Below, piece by piece: positions 31,054 through 44,100 of a stretch of 64,000 nt of DNA. The notes under the pieces are model-generated. The model worked only from the letters and a program-made list of their open reading frames with translations. It was not told the origin of the DNA and made no database searches. This DNA is from Holacanthus passer (lineage: Eukaryota; Chordata; Actinopteri; Pomacanthidae). The number at the start of each line of letters is the position of its first letter. Position 1 is the first letter of the stretch. The position numbers and the translations under genes were made by a program. The stretch covers positions 6,776,501 through 6,840,500 of the forward strand of contig JAFREQ010000014.1 of the NCBI GenBank assembly GCA_025331565.1, read 5' to 3'.

Positions 31054-33622
31054 CTGTCGAGAAAAGCAGGAAATACAATTTAACAACACACAAACACACA
31101 CTGAACGTCCAGTCAAACATCAGCAATCTACTTTATTCTGGGACAAAAGCCAAGTCATTATACACAGATTTACTGTCAACCACAAGTCAATATATACTTA
31201 ATTCTGGGTTCACTGGGTTCAGACGTCCATGAGTGAGTCCACAAAAATGCAGAGAATCAAATATTTAATTTTGACAAGGGTATATGAGGAAAAAGAAGTT
31301 CTATAGTTCAGTTTTTTGCTGAGCGTCGATGAGGTGGACAAAAAAACAACTTTCATTCTCTGAAACTAATCATGATGAATGGCAGGACTACAAAACTCTT
31401 GATCTCATAATTTATCATTACCAAATAAAAATTGGAAGCTATTTCTTTGAAAATGTGAACATTTATACATGAGTGCACTGTGTGACCTGATGAGTTTTTG
31501 AATGAAATCTGTGCAGAATATCGTTTCAGTTTCACAATTAACTTTATCTTTTTTTCTTTATAAATAGCTTTTATTTTTAGTTTTGCAAATTTCCCCACTG
31601 TGGGACGAATAAAGGTTTATCTTATCTTATCTTATCTTATATCTACAGCATTAGGGTCTATGAGACACCAGTGTGTGGTAAAACCAACAAACCCTCTGTT
31701 TGTGGTGCCATTAACACATTTAGTGTCTTTATGCTCGACTTAACATTCAAATACTTATTTTTGGGCATCATTATAAATTCTGTCATTGAAGGCAGGCTTT
31801 TGATTCAAAGCACATAGAAATAAACAGCAAGAACAATACAGGGAAGAGTGACCTGATCAAGGGAAGCTTTTATTTCCTGTGTAACACTGCTTCATTTCAT
31901 TTGTGCTTGTTAGGACCTTGATGTAAACAAAACGGCGAAAAAAAAACCCCCAACTAATCCGTGTTGTGATAATGACATTACTAACAAATGTTGTCATCCT
32001 TATCCTCATATGAATAATGTCAAATTAAGGTGTGATCACAGAAATGTGTGTGAGGAAGCTGTGACTCTCCAGGCACATGATATGCGTATGTGTGTGTGAT
32101 GTGGGAGGTTACCAAAGGTTGAATGGTGTAAAGACCCCGCCCGGCTGTGTGTGTGTGTGTGTATGTCTGATCTGCCTGGGGTGGGGTGGACTGGGGTTGA
32201 GGGGGTGGTGGTATGTAGGCCACTCACATCACGCACCACTGGCTCCATTAGACAGAGCTGGATCCACAGGAGAGGGAGGGGAGGACGGAGTGGGGCAGCG
32301 GGGTTCAGCACAGTCAAAGAAAATGAAGGAAGAGGAATGAAAAGAGCGATGAGAATGAGACGTGTTTGATATTCTGGCGGAGGGGGGGGTGGTGGAGTCA
32401 CAGGATTTGGTGGATGGGAGAGGGTCAAAAGGAGCAGGCCTTCATGAATGTGCAATGACTCTAACATGCCGACTGACCTTCTTTCTGGCACGTGATTCAT
32501 TAGAAAAAAATAAAATGTGCAAATCTTATTTTACAGTTAAATTTGATTGAGTATAATGATGATTAATTATGGCTATTGTGATTAATGTAACACACAGCAA
32601 ATTAACAAGCTGCTCAATAATATCTCTGCTGTAGAAATATAATGAAAAAAGATTTAAGTGAGAAGGAAAATAAACCCAACATTCATGGGGGATAAGGCCT
32701 AAAATATTTTACTGAAAACAGATTATTTTTAAATTATTCTGATTATAGATTACTCAAGAGAGAGACAGGCTAGTATTCACCAGTAGGGAAGTTATATTTC
32801 AGGATACCGACAAATAATCTCTTATTTACTCCTCCTGTCAGAGCTGAGATGAGTCAGCGTGACCCGGCTAAAGTTCACTGACCTGCTGTTCAGTCCGTCA
32901 GAGGAAAACCTAACCTGCACTATACATCTCATCCGAACTCATCTTCCCATCTTCATGAGTCTGTTTTTTTTTTTTTTGTCCCAACCCCAGATGTGGCTGT
33001 TAAATACAGCCATCCTCAAAAATCTCTAGATGTGTAAATAGATTTTTATATTTAGTTTGTTTTCTTTCTTTCTTTCTTACCACAAGATGTGCAGAGACAT
33101 GCTCAGCGACACGTTTACACACAGATACACAACAGAGAAATGAAAAAAACCTCCCTCCCTGGACTCCCAGGAGCACTAAAACCTAGTGAACTCTGACCTG
33201 GTCCTCGATTCCAACTGGTAATGAGTTGTTTGTCAGGAGTCAGTGGACTTGACATTGATGAATCTTGCTGAGGGACAGGGTGGAGGGGATGAAACACAAA
33301 GGGTGCTTGAAGGTTGTGAAGCTTGCCACACCACAATGACACCTCCAGTATGTACCAAAAGGGCTCTGCCTCTGTTTACTTTCTCACCTATGAAGATAAG
33401 AAGGACCCCGACTGTGACCTGCAGAATGAGGGAAAGGCTGATCAGGGTGACGATGGGGGTGTAAAAGGGGTTCGGCCCCTGCTCCAGCACAGCCTTTAGC
33501 TGGGAAGCGTTGGCCATCAGCAGAGCCACATCCAGCATACTCTCAGCCGCGCTCTTCTTGTTGGCATAGTGGTTCATGTTCAGAGGGGCCTGGCCGCCGG
33601 GCCGAGCATCTGGACGGGAGGC
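30911..33622 (-). CDS. ninj1: Ninjurin-1, two C-terminal coding exons (5' coding exon not located)
   Basis: NINJ1 is a small plasma-membrane protein that oligomerises to rupture the membrane during lytic cell death and also acts in adhesion. Two minus-strand exons, 33388-33622 and 30911-31053, join in frame (split Val codon) to 125 residues plus TGA. The first codes RPDARPGGQAPLNMNHYANK and the amphipathic helix region KSAAESMLDVALLMANASQL, then the first membrane span (PIVTLISLSLILQVTVGVLL). The second codes NLNDEQKHWRLNFMENLATG and the second span (LVFMIVVVNVFITAFGV), ending HRPNRSD. The conserved KKSAAESMLD helix, with the lysine pair and Asp important in human NINJ1, is intact. The initiating exon should lie further right on this strand. 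Confidence 0.88.
31054..33387 (-). other. ninj1 intron between the two identified exons
   Basis: 2.33 kb. It contains an L2-like tail with TTATC repeats (31586-31643), a GT/CA-rich stretch (about 32090-32165), a purine-rich block near 32270-32400 and a TTTC repeat (33060-33079). No exon is seen on either strand. Confidence 0.7.
31586..31643 (+). mobile_element. L2/Maui-like LINE 3' tail with (TTATC)n
   Basis: AATTTCCCCACTGTGGGACG, then AATAAAGGTTTATC and about five TTATC units. Same block as at 9104-9174 (opposite strand) and 55936-55990. Confidence 0.7.
33388..33622 (-). CDS. ninj1: ninj1 exon: amphipathic helices and first membrane span
   Basis: On the minus strand the acceptor is TTCTTCTCTCCCCAG and the donor is GTGAGA. 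235 bases, phase 0 in and phase 1 out. It covers the conserved NHYANKKSAAESMLD helix and the first hydrophobic span (ILQVTVGVLLIFI). Confidence 0.93.
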
Positions 33623-36600
33623 CTGGGGAGAGAAGAAAGCAACTGGCTCAGAGATAATGTTTATGGCTTTGGAGATAACGCCTGAGAGAAAGAAAGCCTG
33701 GATGGAAATAAACAGAAAGGCATGCTGCTGCGTTCTGTTCTCCCCACAGAGCGGCGAGGCAGCATGTTGATGAGGCCAGCAGTAATTTTGTGCTTCCTGC
33801 GCATTGATGGTGAGGATCTGGTTATCGGTCTGACCCAATTAGCACAACACGCGGCCATTACAGAAGAGTGACCTTTGAAAACAGAGCCATTAGTACAGCA
33901 AAGAGATACTGACACACTGGGAACAGGCCCATTAAAACACAGTGAACGTGAACGAGCCAGCGTGCGCGGCGTTCAGGGCTCCCTACTGGCTGCGGTTACA
34001 AACGACTCCAGCATATGACACTGTATGTGTTGCTGTGAGACCTCTATTCCACTATTTGTTGAGTTTTCAGATCAAAGCAGCGTGTCCGACTGTCTGTCTT
34101 GCGCTTGCAAACATACTGGTAGCGGGTCATACTGTGACCCTTTGGTCCTATCCAGCTCATATATCCCTGTCCCTCAAAGCAGGATAACATAGTATGTGCA
34201 CTGAGCAAAACCCAGAGCAGTTTACTTTAATAATCCTGCTTTGATAGACAGGCTCTTTTTTTAATATATACTCGTTAATGAGCAGATAACAAAACACACA
34301 ATATTTCCTTTATTATATTGCATATTCTATATAGCAGGGGCTTTGGATGGTAATTTAGGTTTTATCCCTTCTCAATAAGCAGTAACCAAAAGCATTAAAG
34401 AAAAGATGAATTTTAGTTTTAGGTTGAATTCTATAACCTATTGATTCTTGTGTGGGGGATGATGATGTAACAAAAGCTTAGCTTAGGTTTTGTGTGTGTT
34501 TGTGTCTACTCCATCCCGGCGGACTCTGCACTGTAAAGAGAAAAACATGTTCAGGGTCAGCAGGTGCTGGATAAACAGTCTGCTCGTAGATAAATAAGAA
34601 ATCCCTCTCTTTTTAAAACCATGAAAATACATCCTCCATTCTGAGTGCCGCTGCTGAATGAACATCAACTCCGGCGTTCACCGATGCCCGGCTGACACCT
34701 GATCACCGAAGACCGGCTCGTGTCAAGGCCAAAAACCTGCACGCTCGCATACTCTCCGCGAGCAGGAAATCATCAGCAGTGCTTGCGGTCTCTTCCTCCA
34801 CGCTGAAGCCTTCCCTTTTTCTCACAACACGCCCCTGCAGCTGCAGAGAGCATAGCTTGTTGGGGATTAACCAAACTACAGAGCTGGTACGAGCTGTCTT
34901 CCCTCTGCTCCAGGGGTAGAGACAGAGAGAGAGAAAAGAAGAGCTGAACCCTCTAATTTGCCACAGGCTAGGCTACAGCTGAATTACAATGTCTTTAAGA
35001 GATCCACAACAATCAGCTGGCATGGTTAAGTTGATGTATGAGGGGGAAGTACAAACTGCACAGAAGGTGTGGTAGTGGGGGTTGGAGACGAGCTCGTACT
35101 CTGGTTGCAGTAATTATCTTGATGAGTTTTTTTTTTTTTTTTTTCCCCAAGCCTGTGATAACTACTGGACAAGCCATGTTTAATTCCCTTAATTAGCCAT
35201 TGCTTTTTAGGACATGGATTACACGTGCAACTGCCTTCATCTGGCTGGTACCTCACATCATTTTAGATTTCATAATTTGGCATAGCTTCATGCGAACGCT
35301 TGCAGAGACATCCCGACAACATCCGGCAAACCTTAAATCAAAAGAAACGTCTCACAGGCTTTCTCCAAATCTTTTTCACTCTGAGCCGTAATGCCCTGTG
35401 GTGAGACTCATAACAAGGAATTAAATCAGCTCTTCAAAACATGTTTCCCTACATTCCACGGGGAAAAAAAAGAAGCAACGCGGTGAGGTGAAGTGCCCTT
35501 GTGACTTGTGATTTGTGCCAAACGCCGCAAAATGGCACACAGTCGTGACGTGACGGGGTCAGCCATTCCGCTCTCAAACACTGACACGGGCCTTTCAAAG
35601 ACAGCCCTTTATTCCCGAGTCAACAGACCACAGTGAGATAATGCTCGTTGTGAGATCACAGGTTGGAAACGTGCAGTCAGTATGTCTAGAAACACAGAGG
35701 ATGAATTTTCTCCAAAATTCACCAGCAAATATAAAGAATCCCCTTTTTGTGTGCATACAAGACCAAGACTAAAGGCCACCTACTCAGTCATGTCATATGG
35801 CTGAGAACATACAATGACAACTAATGACAGCTGAGGAGGTGATGCAGCACAGTGACAGTAAAATATAGGCCATGGTATGTCACACTGAGCTGTCATGATG
35901 ATGGAGGGTGGGCCTGCTACACATGCAAGAAACCCATATTACAGGATGTGTCTGATTCAGGCTTTCAATTGGATAACACCTCAAATTTAAAAACACCAAA
36001 GACGACCGGCATTTGCATAATTTTGACTTTTCTTTTCCCATTTGAGAAACGGAGCGCTTGTCAGTCACCCAGCCGTTAGAGATCTATTGTTATTTTGCAT
36101 CTAAAACACATGGTCCTCATTAAGTCAATCGCTCTGCACTGGTCCTAAGTTTCAACGCTTATTTTTGTGATGAATTATTCACACTGCATTCCTTGTCTGA
36201 AATAGACTCAGGGGACACACCGACGAGAGAGAGAGAGAGGGAGGGAGGAGGATGTGGAGGGGAAGGAAGACAGACAGCTAGGAAAGTTTGTTTGAATCTG
36301 CTCTCGGTTATGCGTCACTGTGAAATAGCAGATAGATTCATACAATAATATTTAACAGATCCTGCTTTATGAAGAATCAAATCAGGTAGATTTACAGTAT
36401 GTGACTCAAAGGAAATCAGATGGTCAGGTAATTTATTTATAAAGGACCTACTGAAATGATTGTTGACCACAGTGACATGCTGAGAGGTTCTGATTTGATT
36501 AATGAATTAATTGATACATAAGTAAATAAATTCTGCCCAAACAATTTGGACTGCCTGTACCATAACTAAGAAATAAAGAATATTCTCCAATTTTAGAAAT

Positions 36601-39380
36601 ATATAAAATGCAAAAGCACTATGCAAAGAACACATAAATAAGATAGAGACAATAATAGCCGGTTAAAATTCATGTTGATTCAGTAATAAAACCTCTAAAC
36701 AGGATTTTAAAAGTAAATTGAAGAAAAAAAAAATCTCATTGTGGTTAGTTAACTGTCTAGGGAGAAAAATAGAAAATGCATGATCACTGTTAGATTGCAC
36801 CTGAACAGCTGAATGGAGAGAAGTAATTGGGTTGAAAAACTAAAGGGCATGGAGGGGGGAGAGATCTGGCAAAGCAGGATTTAAACAGATGCCAATTCAT
36901 ACAGTGTTTTAAAACTGCTTCTTGACCTCATCGTGCATGAATACAGTTGTGTCCCATCATAAATAACTATCTTTATGTCTGCCTCATAGCTAGTTGCAGT
37001 GCAGCCTCTGGAAAGGCTGCAATTTCTAAATTCCAGAGATTGGACCCAAACCTTACACCTAATTGCACCATAAAATAGTTTTTTCGCTGTGTATTCAAAC
37101 GCCAAGAAAAGTTTTGGCTTACTTCCAAACAAAAGAAACGAACTCATTCAACTTGCACACCTAATCCTAAACTTTTCCCTTTTCCCACATCATCACACTA
37201 ACTGATTACAGCGACGCTAAATACCTGCATGTCAGTTACTGTGAGAGTATGTCATGATTATTGCTTTGTACCACTTAGTTCTGTAGACCTGTAGAAAGCT
37301 CTTTGCAAGATACCACTTAAGACATGGTGAGACCATGCATTCAATATTTAGTTAATTGAACTTTCTACTGTTCAGCAACATGATGAAAAGACAAATGAAC
37401 TTCCATCTGCAACTGCATGTGTGTGTGTGTGTGTGTGTTTCCCTTCCCTTCCTTTTTTTTTTTTCTTACACATCAGCACTTCTATGCTTTCCATCCATCA
37501 TGTCCTATCAGCGGGCTCCCTCTCTCACTCACCTCAAACTCTGGCCCTCCTCCAGATCAGGATCGACCCAACTGTAAATCTAATTTCCATGATTCTCTGT
37601 AGGGCTTTTAGTTTTACAGCCTTACACAGTGCAAAGCAAACATGGCTGTTTCAGAGCGTGGTTTATCACTCAGAGAATGAAAAAATTTCCCAGCCTAGGC
37701 AAAGTTGCAATGTGAAACCCACTGATTATCAAAAAACACCAAAGGACACGCTGAAGAATGTGGCAGCGCTGTGCTGAAATTTGACACAGAATCTGATTGG
37801 TTTCAGGTTTCAGTGTAACACAGGCACAGATATTAAAAGCTTGTGGAAAGTCTGCATATAAGATCTTCAATCCACAAAACAACCAAGGATTGATTCCATT
37901 CTTATTGACTCACACTGGTAGGAGACACATTGTAAATGAGACCAATTGCTCATTTTATTGACTGTAAGGGTATTACATTCTGCATCTGGTGGCTGAGCTC
38001 TGACAGTCACAAGGAAGTACCTCTGGCTGCCTCGGCCTGTCTCTTCCTCCTCCCTTCTTCCTCAAACACACACACACACACACTTACGCATTTATCTGAA
38101 ATTAAATGGCGCTATTAAGACAGTGCATACGGAGATAACATAGTGGAGCCCATTTCCTTGCCCTGTAAAACTGGATGTAGCTCTGAACTACCATATATTG
38201 TAATTACTCAAACACAATAAACACTCACTGTCCTGCAACAATCTAGTTGTGGCATGAAGCAGGATGGCATTATGTAAAAGTAAAACTGTGTGTGCATGTG
38301 TTTGTGTGTGCATTTCGGCCAGTCAAGTGGAAACAAAGGAGCACATTCATTATTTATAAGGTCACTCAGGTGCCAACAATGCATCAGTCCTCGACTAAAC
38401 CAGACTGTCATCCGACCCAGTATGCCTGGAACAGACGTGACGATCACTGTTTAAATGTTTTCTTTTATTGACCTGTTTCCTTGTGGACATGCAATAAATC
38501 CCATTGACGATCATCATCTGTTCTGCAAAGTTTATGTATAGTTTTCCTCCTCTCATATAGATGGCATGTAATGTGAGAAGAGGCCAAACCTGGCATGAAA
38601 ATCCAGAAACCACATGTGGTGGATATAGCATGATCACTGCACATAAAAATGCAACAGCACCACAAACTGGCTTCAGAAATGGTCGATCAACACGTCTTTG
38701 GCAAAATCCAAAAAAATTAAAAATTAAATACAAGCTTAACAATTTTAGCATTCATTACAAGACTGCTGCATTGAATTCCATTCAATTTTCCAGGCACTCA
38801 ATGTGTCCATCTCAGAGCAGTTGTTTGGCTCTTGTTGGATTTTCCTATGGTTGGATTTGGATACAGTTGTTTGCAATAAAAAAAGAACTTGGTGGATAGA
38901 GAAATATTGCATCCAGGCTTCCCTGCAAGAAATGCTTCTTGCAATGGTCACAACTTACCATACCAATCTATCCTACTTCAAAGATCAAATGCTTTCAAAT
39001 AGCTTACCTCAGTCCCTCTTCCCCTGTTGCTGCTGATGATGTTCATCATCTCATGTATGCAGCTGCACCTGAGCTGCAGGCTGCAGAAACTGAGCTGCAA
39101 AGTGTCCTGTTGTAGGGGAAGAGAAGACGGGACGTGCATGCATACAGCCTGCTTTACGGGGCAGCAGATGCACATGCAGTTATTCTATTATGTGGCAAAG
39201 CGGCAGTAATGTCATTATATAAAGAAAATGATGTTGTGCAGCAAGCTGAGTGAGAAGCAGAGAGACACGTGATTGGACGAGTTGGGCGTGAGAGACATTT
39301 TTTCATGCTTTTGCAAGGACTGATCATTTGCCAGCTTTTCCCGCACAGACAGCATGTGTCGGTGTCTTCAGGTGAGACAT
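33623..39380. other. ninj1 5' intron/upstream to wnk2 promoter interval
   Basis: 5.8 kb that should contain the missing first ninj1 exon and promoter, since ninj1 and wnk2 are divergent. CpG-containing sequence at about 34660-34810 is one candidate for the ninj1 promoter. I tested minus-strand ATGs at several points there and found none whose donor gives the needed phase 0 with ninjurin-like sequence. A (GT)n tract lies at 37419-37438. No other gene is seen. Confidence 0.5.
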
Positions 39381-39996
39381 GTGTCCCCCGTGCTGCTGGA
39401 CGGTGCAGCAGTGTGAGCAGCCTGTTATTGGACGCTCCCTCCGGTCAGCAGCAGCAGGGGCGTGGATCCAGGAGAGCTGAATGAGAAACACATTTGTGCG
39501 CCTCACTGCTGTATTAACCTAATGGAGAGCGAGAGAGAGAGAGAGAGAGAGACGATGACGAGCGAAAACAGTCGTCCGAGTGAATTAATGACCGAGGGGA
39601 CGACACCGGCAAACTGAAAAATCTGGTGTTTTAAAGGCGGCTGAATACAGGAGCCGAGGAGGGACCGTGCATCGTTAGCCGCTGTATCTGCAACCGAGGA
39701 GAAGGATGCGACTTGAGAGGAGATAAATACAACATATTCCTCGTTTATTCTCTCGATGCCGGGGCGTGTGTTCAGATAGAAGAGAGAGTGAGTTGAATCT
39801 GAATTTCTTTTTGGTCGTTTTTGTAGCTCTCCGGGATAAAAAATGGGGGTGATATGCAGACAGGGCGTTTTTAAAGTCCACCTCTCGCTGTGGACATTCG
39901 GCTAACGTTAGCGAGGTTTCTCTCATACCGGACCTGTGTTCGTGTGTCGTGAGTTTTAGCCGAGGTTCGCTCGCTTTTCTTGGCTTTTTCAACCAG
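39381..39996 (+). promoter_or_regulatory. wnk2 promoter and non-coding first exon (inferred)
   Basis: CpG-rich sequence with a GA repeat (39525-39552), GACGATGACGAGCG and ACGACACCGGC, ending in a good donor CCAG/GTAAGT at 39996/39997. A matching acceptor TTTCTTTTGCAG ends at 40355, giving a 5' UTR intron of 359 bases. The transcription start is not fixed. Confidence 0.55.
39525..39552 (+). repeat. (GA)n tract in the wnk2 upstream region
   Basis: A nearly pure GA run inside CpG-rich promoter-like DNA. Confidence 0.9.
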
Positions 39997-40368
39997 GTAA
40001 GTCGTGTCCCACCTTGTTTGAATGTAGCTGTGATAAATTGTTTGACGACCAGCTGATCTATTGTCATTTGAACTGTGACGGCAACTAAGTTAGCTTAATT
40101 AAACGTTAGTTGGGAATTAGCTAACTTAACGTTAACTAGCTAGTTTTGCGTTCAAATTAGCCGACGGTGGTTTTTGCTAATAGTTGTTTTTAACTCCCGG
40201 GTTTGTCTTTTCATCCACCTGCTTTTATTGACACCAACTTAAACTTTAAGTCCATAGTATATGTCACCCATAAAACCGATATATAGCTTCACTATTGCCA
40301 TAAAGAGCAGGATTTTCTTTTTTTGTTTCACTCACTGGCAACATTTCTTTTGCAGCTCTTGATATCGG

Positions 40369-40458
40369 ATGAAATCTCGTCCATCCATCTCGGTGGTTTT
40401 AGGGGCCTCTGCTGGCAAACTGCGTCACCGAGTGGGCGCTGCAGGTACTCATCTCTAA
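40369..40458 (+). promoter_or_regulatory. Upstream ORF 1 in the wnk2 leader (29 codons)
   Basis: ATG at 40369, TAA at 40456-40458, lying in the second 5' UTR exon before the wnk2 start. The ATG context (TCGGATGA) is weak. Such uORFs usually reduce main-frame translation; that effect is inferred here. Confidence 0.5.
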
Positions 40459-40482
40459 ATCTGCACGTTTGCAAGTCTAGCC

Positions 40483-40512
40483 ATGGCACGAATGACCTGG
40501 AAGCCAAAGTGA
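40483..40512 (+). promoter_or_regulatory. Upstream ORF 2 in the wnk2 leader (9 codons)
   Basis: ATG at 40483 in the strong context TAGCCATGG, ending TGA at 40510-40512, only 18 bases before the wnk2 ATG at 40531. The strong context makes real initiation plausible. Confidence 0.55.
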
Positions 40513-40530
40513 CTGAACTTTTAAACCACC

Positions 40531-41178
40531 ATGGAGCCGGAGGCGAGATCAAACTCCGAGGCCCACCAAGAACTGAAATATCCATCTGTGCCCAACTCTC
40601 AGTGTGAACTGGCTGTGAATATGTATGAGGGCATGGGTGATGGAAATGTCAATCATGTGGACTCAGTTGTGAGAGGTGGGAGTGACCCCAGTGCATATCC
40701 TTCCTCCAGCTATCAGAGGATTGTGCATCAGAGGTTCATCAGGAGGAGCCTGTGGTTCTCGGACACGGATGAGCAGGCCTTCGAAGCACCTGAGTGTGAT
40801 AGCAGGAGTAAGATCCTAAACATAAACCTGCGAACAATTGTGGACAGGACGCGGGGGACTAGTTGCGGGATACAGGAAGGTTCCAGCACTGAAAGTCAAG
40901 GTGGGCAAAAAGACAGTGCAACAGAGAGCGCCAGTGCGGACGAGGAGAAGGAGAAAGGTGGAGATGTGTTAAATCTTACATGCAACGATGCTGGAAAAGC
41001 TGCCATCAAGGCGGCGAGTGAGGAGAATGAGGAGGAGGCAGAGATGAAAGCAGTCTCCACATCTCCAGGAGGAAGATTCCTCAAATTTGACATAGAGCTG
41101 GGGAGAGGGTCCTTCAAGACGGTCTACAAGGGCCTGGATACAGAGACCTGGGTGGAAGTTGCCTGGTGTGAGCTGCAG
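40531..41178 (+). CDS. wnk2: wnk2 exon 1: N-terminus and kinase glycine-rich loop
   Basis: Start codon in an ideal context (ACCACCATGG). It codes 216 residues: an acidic, Ser-rich N-terminus with the conserved-looking RFIRRSLWFSDTDEQAFE, then FLKFDIELGRGSFKTVYKGL with the WNK catalytic Lys196, ending VEVAWCELQ before GTAAAG. Confidence 0.93.
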
Positions 41179-44100
41179 GTAAAGTACTAAAGCTGTCCAT
41201 CTGATTTACAGTCTCTCTCACACCCAAGCATGGTGTCAGTGCCAGCTAGGAATAGAGAAATTATACTCAGCAGCCACATACACCACCCTTTTTTCAAATT
41301 ATTACACTTGCAAGTGGGTGTGTGAGACACTTTCAAACAATAAATGTAATTCAGTAATAACCATCTTCACATTTTTTTTTCTCTACAAGAAATGCATTCT
41401 TTTTCAATCAGGGATTTATGTTAATGTGGGAATGCCTGACTCACAGGAAGCCCCCTCTCGGTGCTCCGTTCTGTCGGTGAAGGTTCACACATCACCATAG
41501 TATAATGGTGATGTCTTCAGGGAGCTGTCAACGAACCATAGTCTCAAGAGGGAGTCCACTAAGTAGCAAATGGGTTACCACTAAATTTTAAATGGTTTAC
41601 ACAGGAAACATGATTGACAAGCATTAGCTGCTGACGTGGAGATGCGTACTACCACTGAAGTACAGTGATCAGCAGTTTTGCAAATGCACAAGGAGAGTCT
41701 ATCTTGTCTTGTATTACACAGACACAGGAAAATCACCAGCTTAGACTGTGCAAAGGTATTAACTAATTATTTCCATCCTTTGGAGACTGCAGCAGGGATT
41801 ATCTCTCTCCCGCTCTCTCCCAGGGGGCTTAAGGGGGACTACAGTAAGCATGACTGGCCCCCTCAAAGAAAGAAAACCTGTACTGTGATTTGTTATTCTT
41901 TCACCATTCGGATTAAATTGTTAAATTCATTTCCAACAGTTCACATTCAGCCACCCTTCATTTTTGCACTAGTCATTTGCTCAGCTGATAATGCAATGAC
42001 ACTGACCACACTTTATTAGATCGGACAGTGCAGGACACGCTTGTGCGTGCTCTGTCCCAGCAGTGTGTCTGCATGTTATGAGTTCTTCTACTCCTACCTC
42101 CCTCTGTGCAACAGGAGGTAGGCAGACAGGAAGCAGCTGAAATGCACTGTAGCCTGCTGGGAACTGTGTGGCCGTCCTGTGGCCTCAATGAATACTAATA
42201 CCTAGGGTACTGAAAACATGCTGCGTCAGTAACCTGACAGAATAAAGAATGCAAACTGCTTGATGCATTGAAAGAACTAAACCTGTTTTGTATGACTGTC
42301 ACATTACAGAGCAGTGACGCGTCGCTGAAAAGGATTTAAAAGATAATATGGTAATGAGTAAAGATACAGTAGCACTGAGAGACCTGATGACTTCACTTGG
42401 ATGATGATGTCATGCAGACTGATAGTAACGAGTGAGCAATCCCACATCTTCCTCAACTTGACAACGCTGAGCTGCAGTTGGACCCAGCGGGTGATTGGAT
42501 ATGGAACCCAAAGCAATTTGCAGTGTTTTATTCTCCCCTAGTGACACATATTAAAACTCCCTCTAGTGGACAGTCAATAATGGATGTTAATCACAATACA
42601 AGCGGTCCTTTCTCACAATCATGTTCTCATCTAGTCGCTCTCTCATATATTGTAGATTTGAGCTCACAGTCATCCATAAAAATAGTTGAATAAACAAAAT
42701 ACTATGCTGACATGATAATTGTGTTTCATCAGAGCACTTTCAGAACCATTTGTTGAGACTTGATCAGAAATGCTTGGGATCTCATGTTGATTAATCCCGC
42801 CTTTTATTAAATCGATCGTGCAGTGAGCTGAGCCATCTAAGTGGTTCATAACGAGCAGTTCAATATTTAACTATTAGAGTGGTACTGAATTAAGTGTGGC
42901 AGATCTGTAAATGCAAAACTTTATATGAAATAGTAATTTTTAGGGTTTCAACAAACCGATGCCACTGCATTTTTGGCGTGTGCTCTGTGCTACATTTATA
43001 TTACAGGAGGACTGTGACTAAAGATCATTTTCATTTTCGATGATTCTGTTGATTACGATTATAATTATAATCTGAAAAAGGCCCATCCCAATTTCCCAGA
43101 GATTAGGTCATATCTTCAGATTACAGCTGCAGCTATTTGTTGATAATCAATTAGTTGTTCTAAAATGTGAGAATTTGTTGCTTTTGCTTCTGACTTATTG
43201 TAAATATATTGTCTTTGGATTTTAGACTGCAGGTCAGACAAAACATGACATATTATGACGTCACCTAAATTGTAGTGAATGTTTTTCAGGCTTCTCTTGT
43301 GTTTTAAAGACTAAACAATTAAGAAAGTAATCTGCAGATTAATTGACGAAAATAAAATTAAGACAGTCTTCAGATCACTTGGTTTGTCTGTCCAACTGTC
43401 CAAAACCAAAAAGCTATTCAGTTTACTATTATAAAAGACCAAGAAATCCAGCTGATATTCACATTTAAGATGCTAGAACCATGGAATTTGGGCATTTTTG
43501 CTTAAAAATGACAAATTCAAAATCAAAATTTACAGATTAATCGGCAACAATTAATTAATCAGCATCATTTCAACTCTCGTCATTTCAGATATTTCAATTT
43601 ACAGTATGTTTAAGGTACTGCAATACATAATGTCACAATCAAAATGCAATTCAAGTCATTTGGACGAGATTTTGAGACACTTCATTGTGTGATGGTGTAC
43701 ACAGAACACATCCTAAATCTCAGTAGGTGCACCTGCACTAAGCTCAGCCAGTTTATGCCTCATCTTAGTGCAGCTCATGAGATGTTTTATTGACTTTCTT
43801 TAAGAGAAATCTAGAGTTTGCAGCTCTAATGAGATTTATCAGCATGCTAAATGATGTTGCATGGCACATAAAGAGTAGCTGTGAAGACTGGGGTGTGAGC
43901 CAAAACCCCTGCTGCCCACAGTCACACCAGATCTTCTTGGTCATATTCAACAGTGCAAGAACAGGTATGAACTAGTCTTAAGACTACACCCAGAGTAGTG
44001 AAAATTTTATGCTTGTATTATGCATGTTTACTCTTTAGTATCGCATGTAGATAATGCCAACTTTGCCTTGCTAAGGAAAATGTGGTGGAAAAGGGGAAGA

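Noticed and set aside
33755..33790. Minus-strand ATG with a GTGGGG donor as ninj1 exon 1 (coding MLPRRS)
   Set aside because: Phase would fit, but the donor is weak, the peptide is not ninjurin-like and the resulting intron would be only about 150 bases. Not enough to claim.
33233..33838. 201-codon minus-strand frame containing ninj1
   Set aside because: Only 33388-33622 is exon. The rest is intron read-through past a consensus acceptor and donor.
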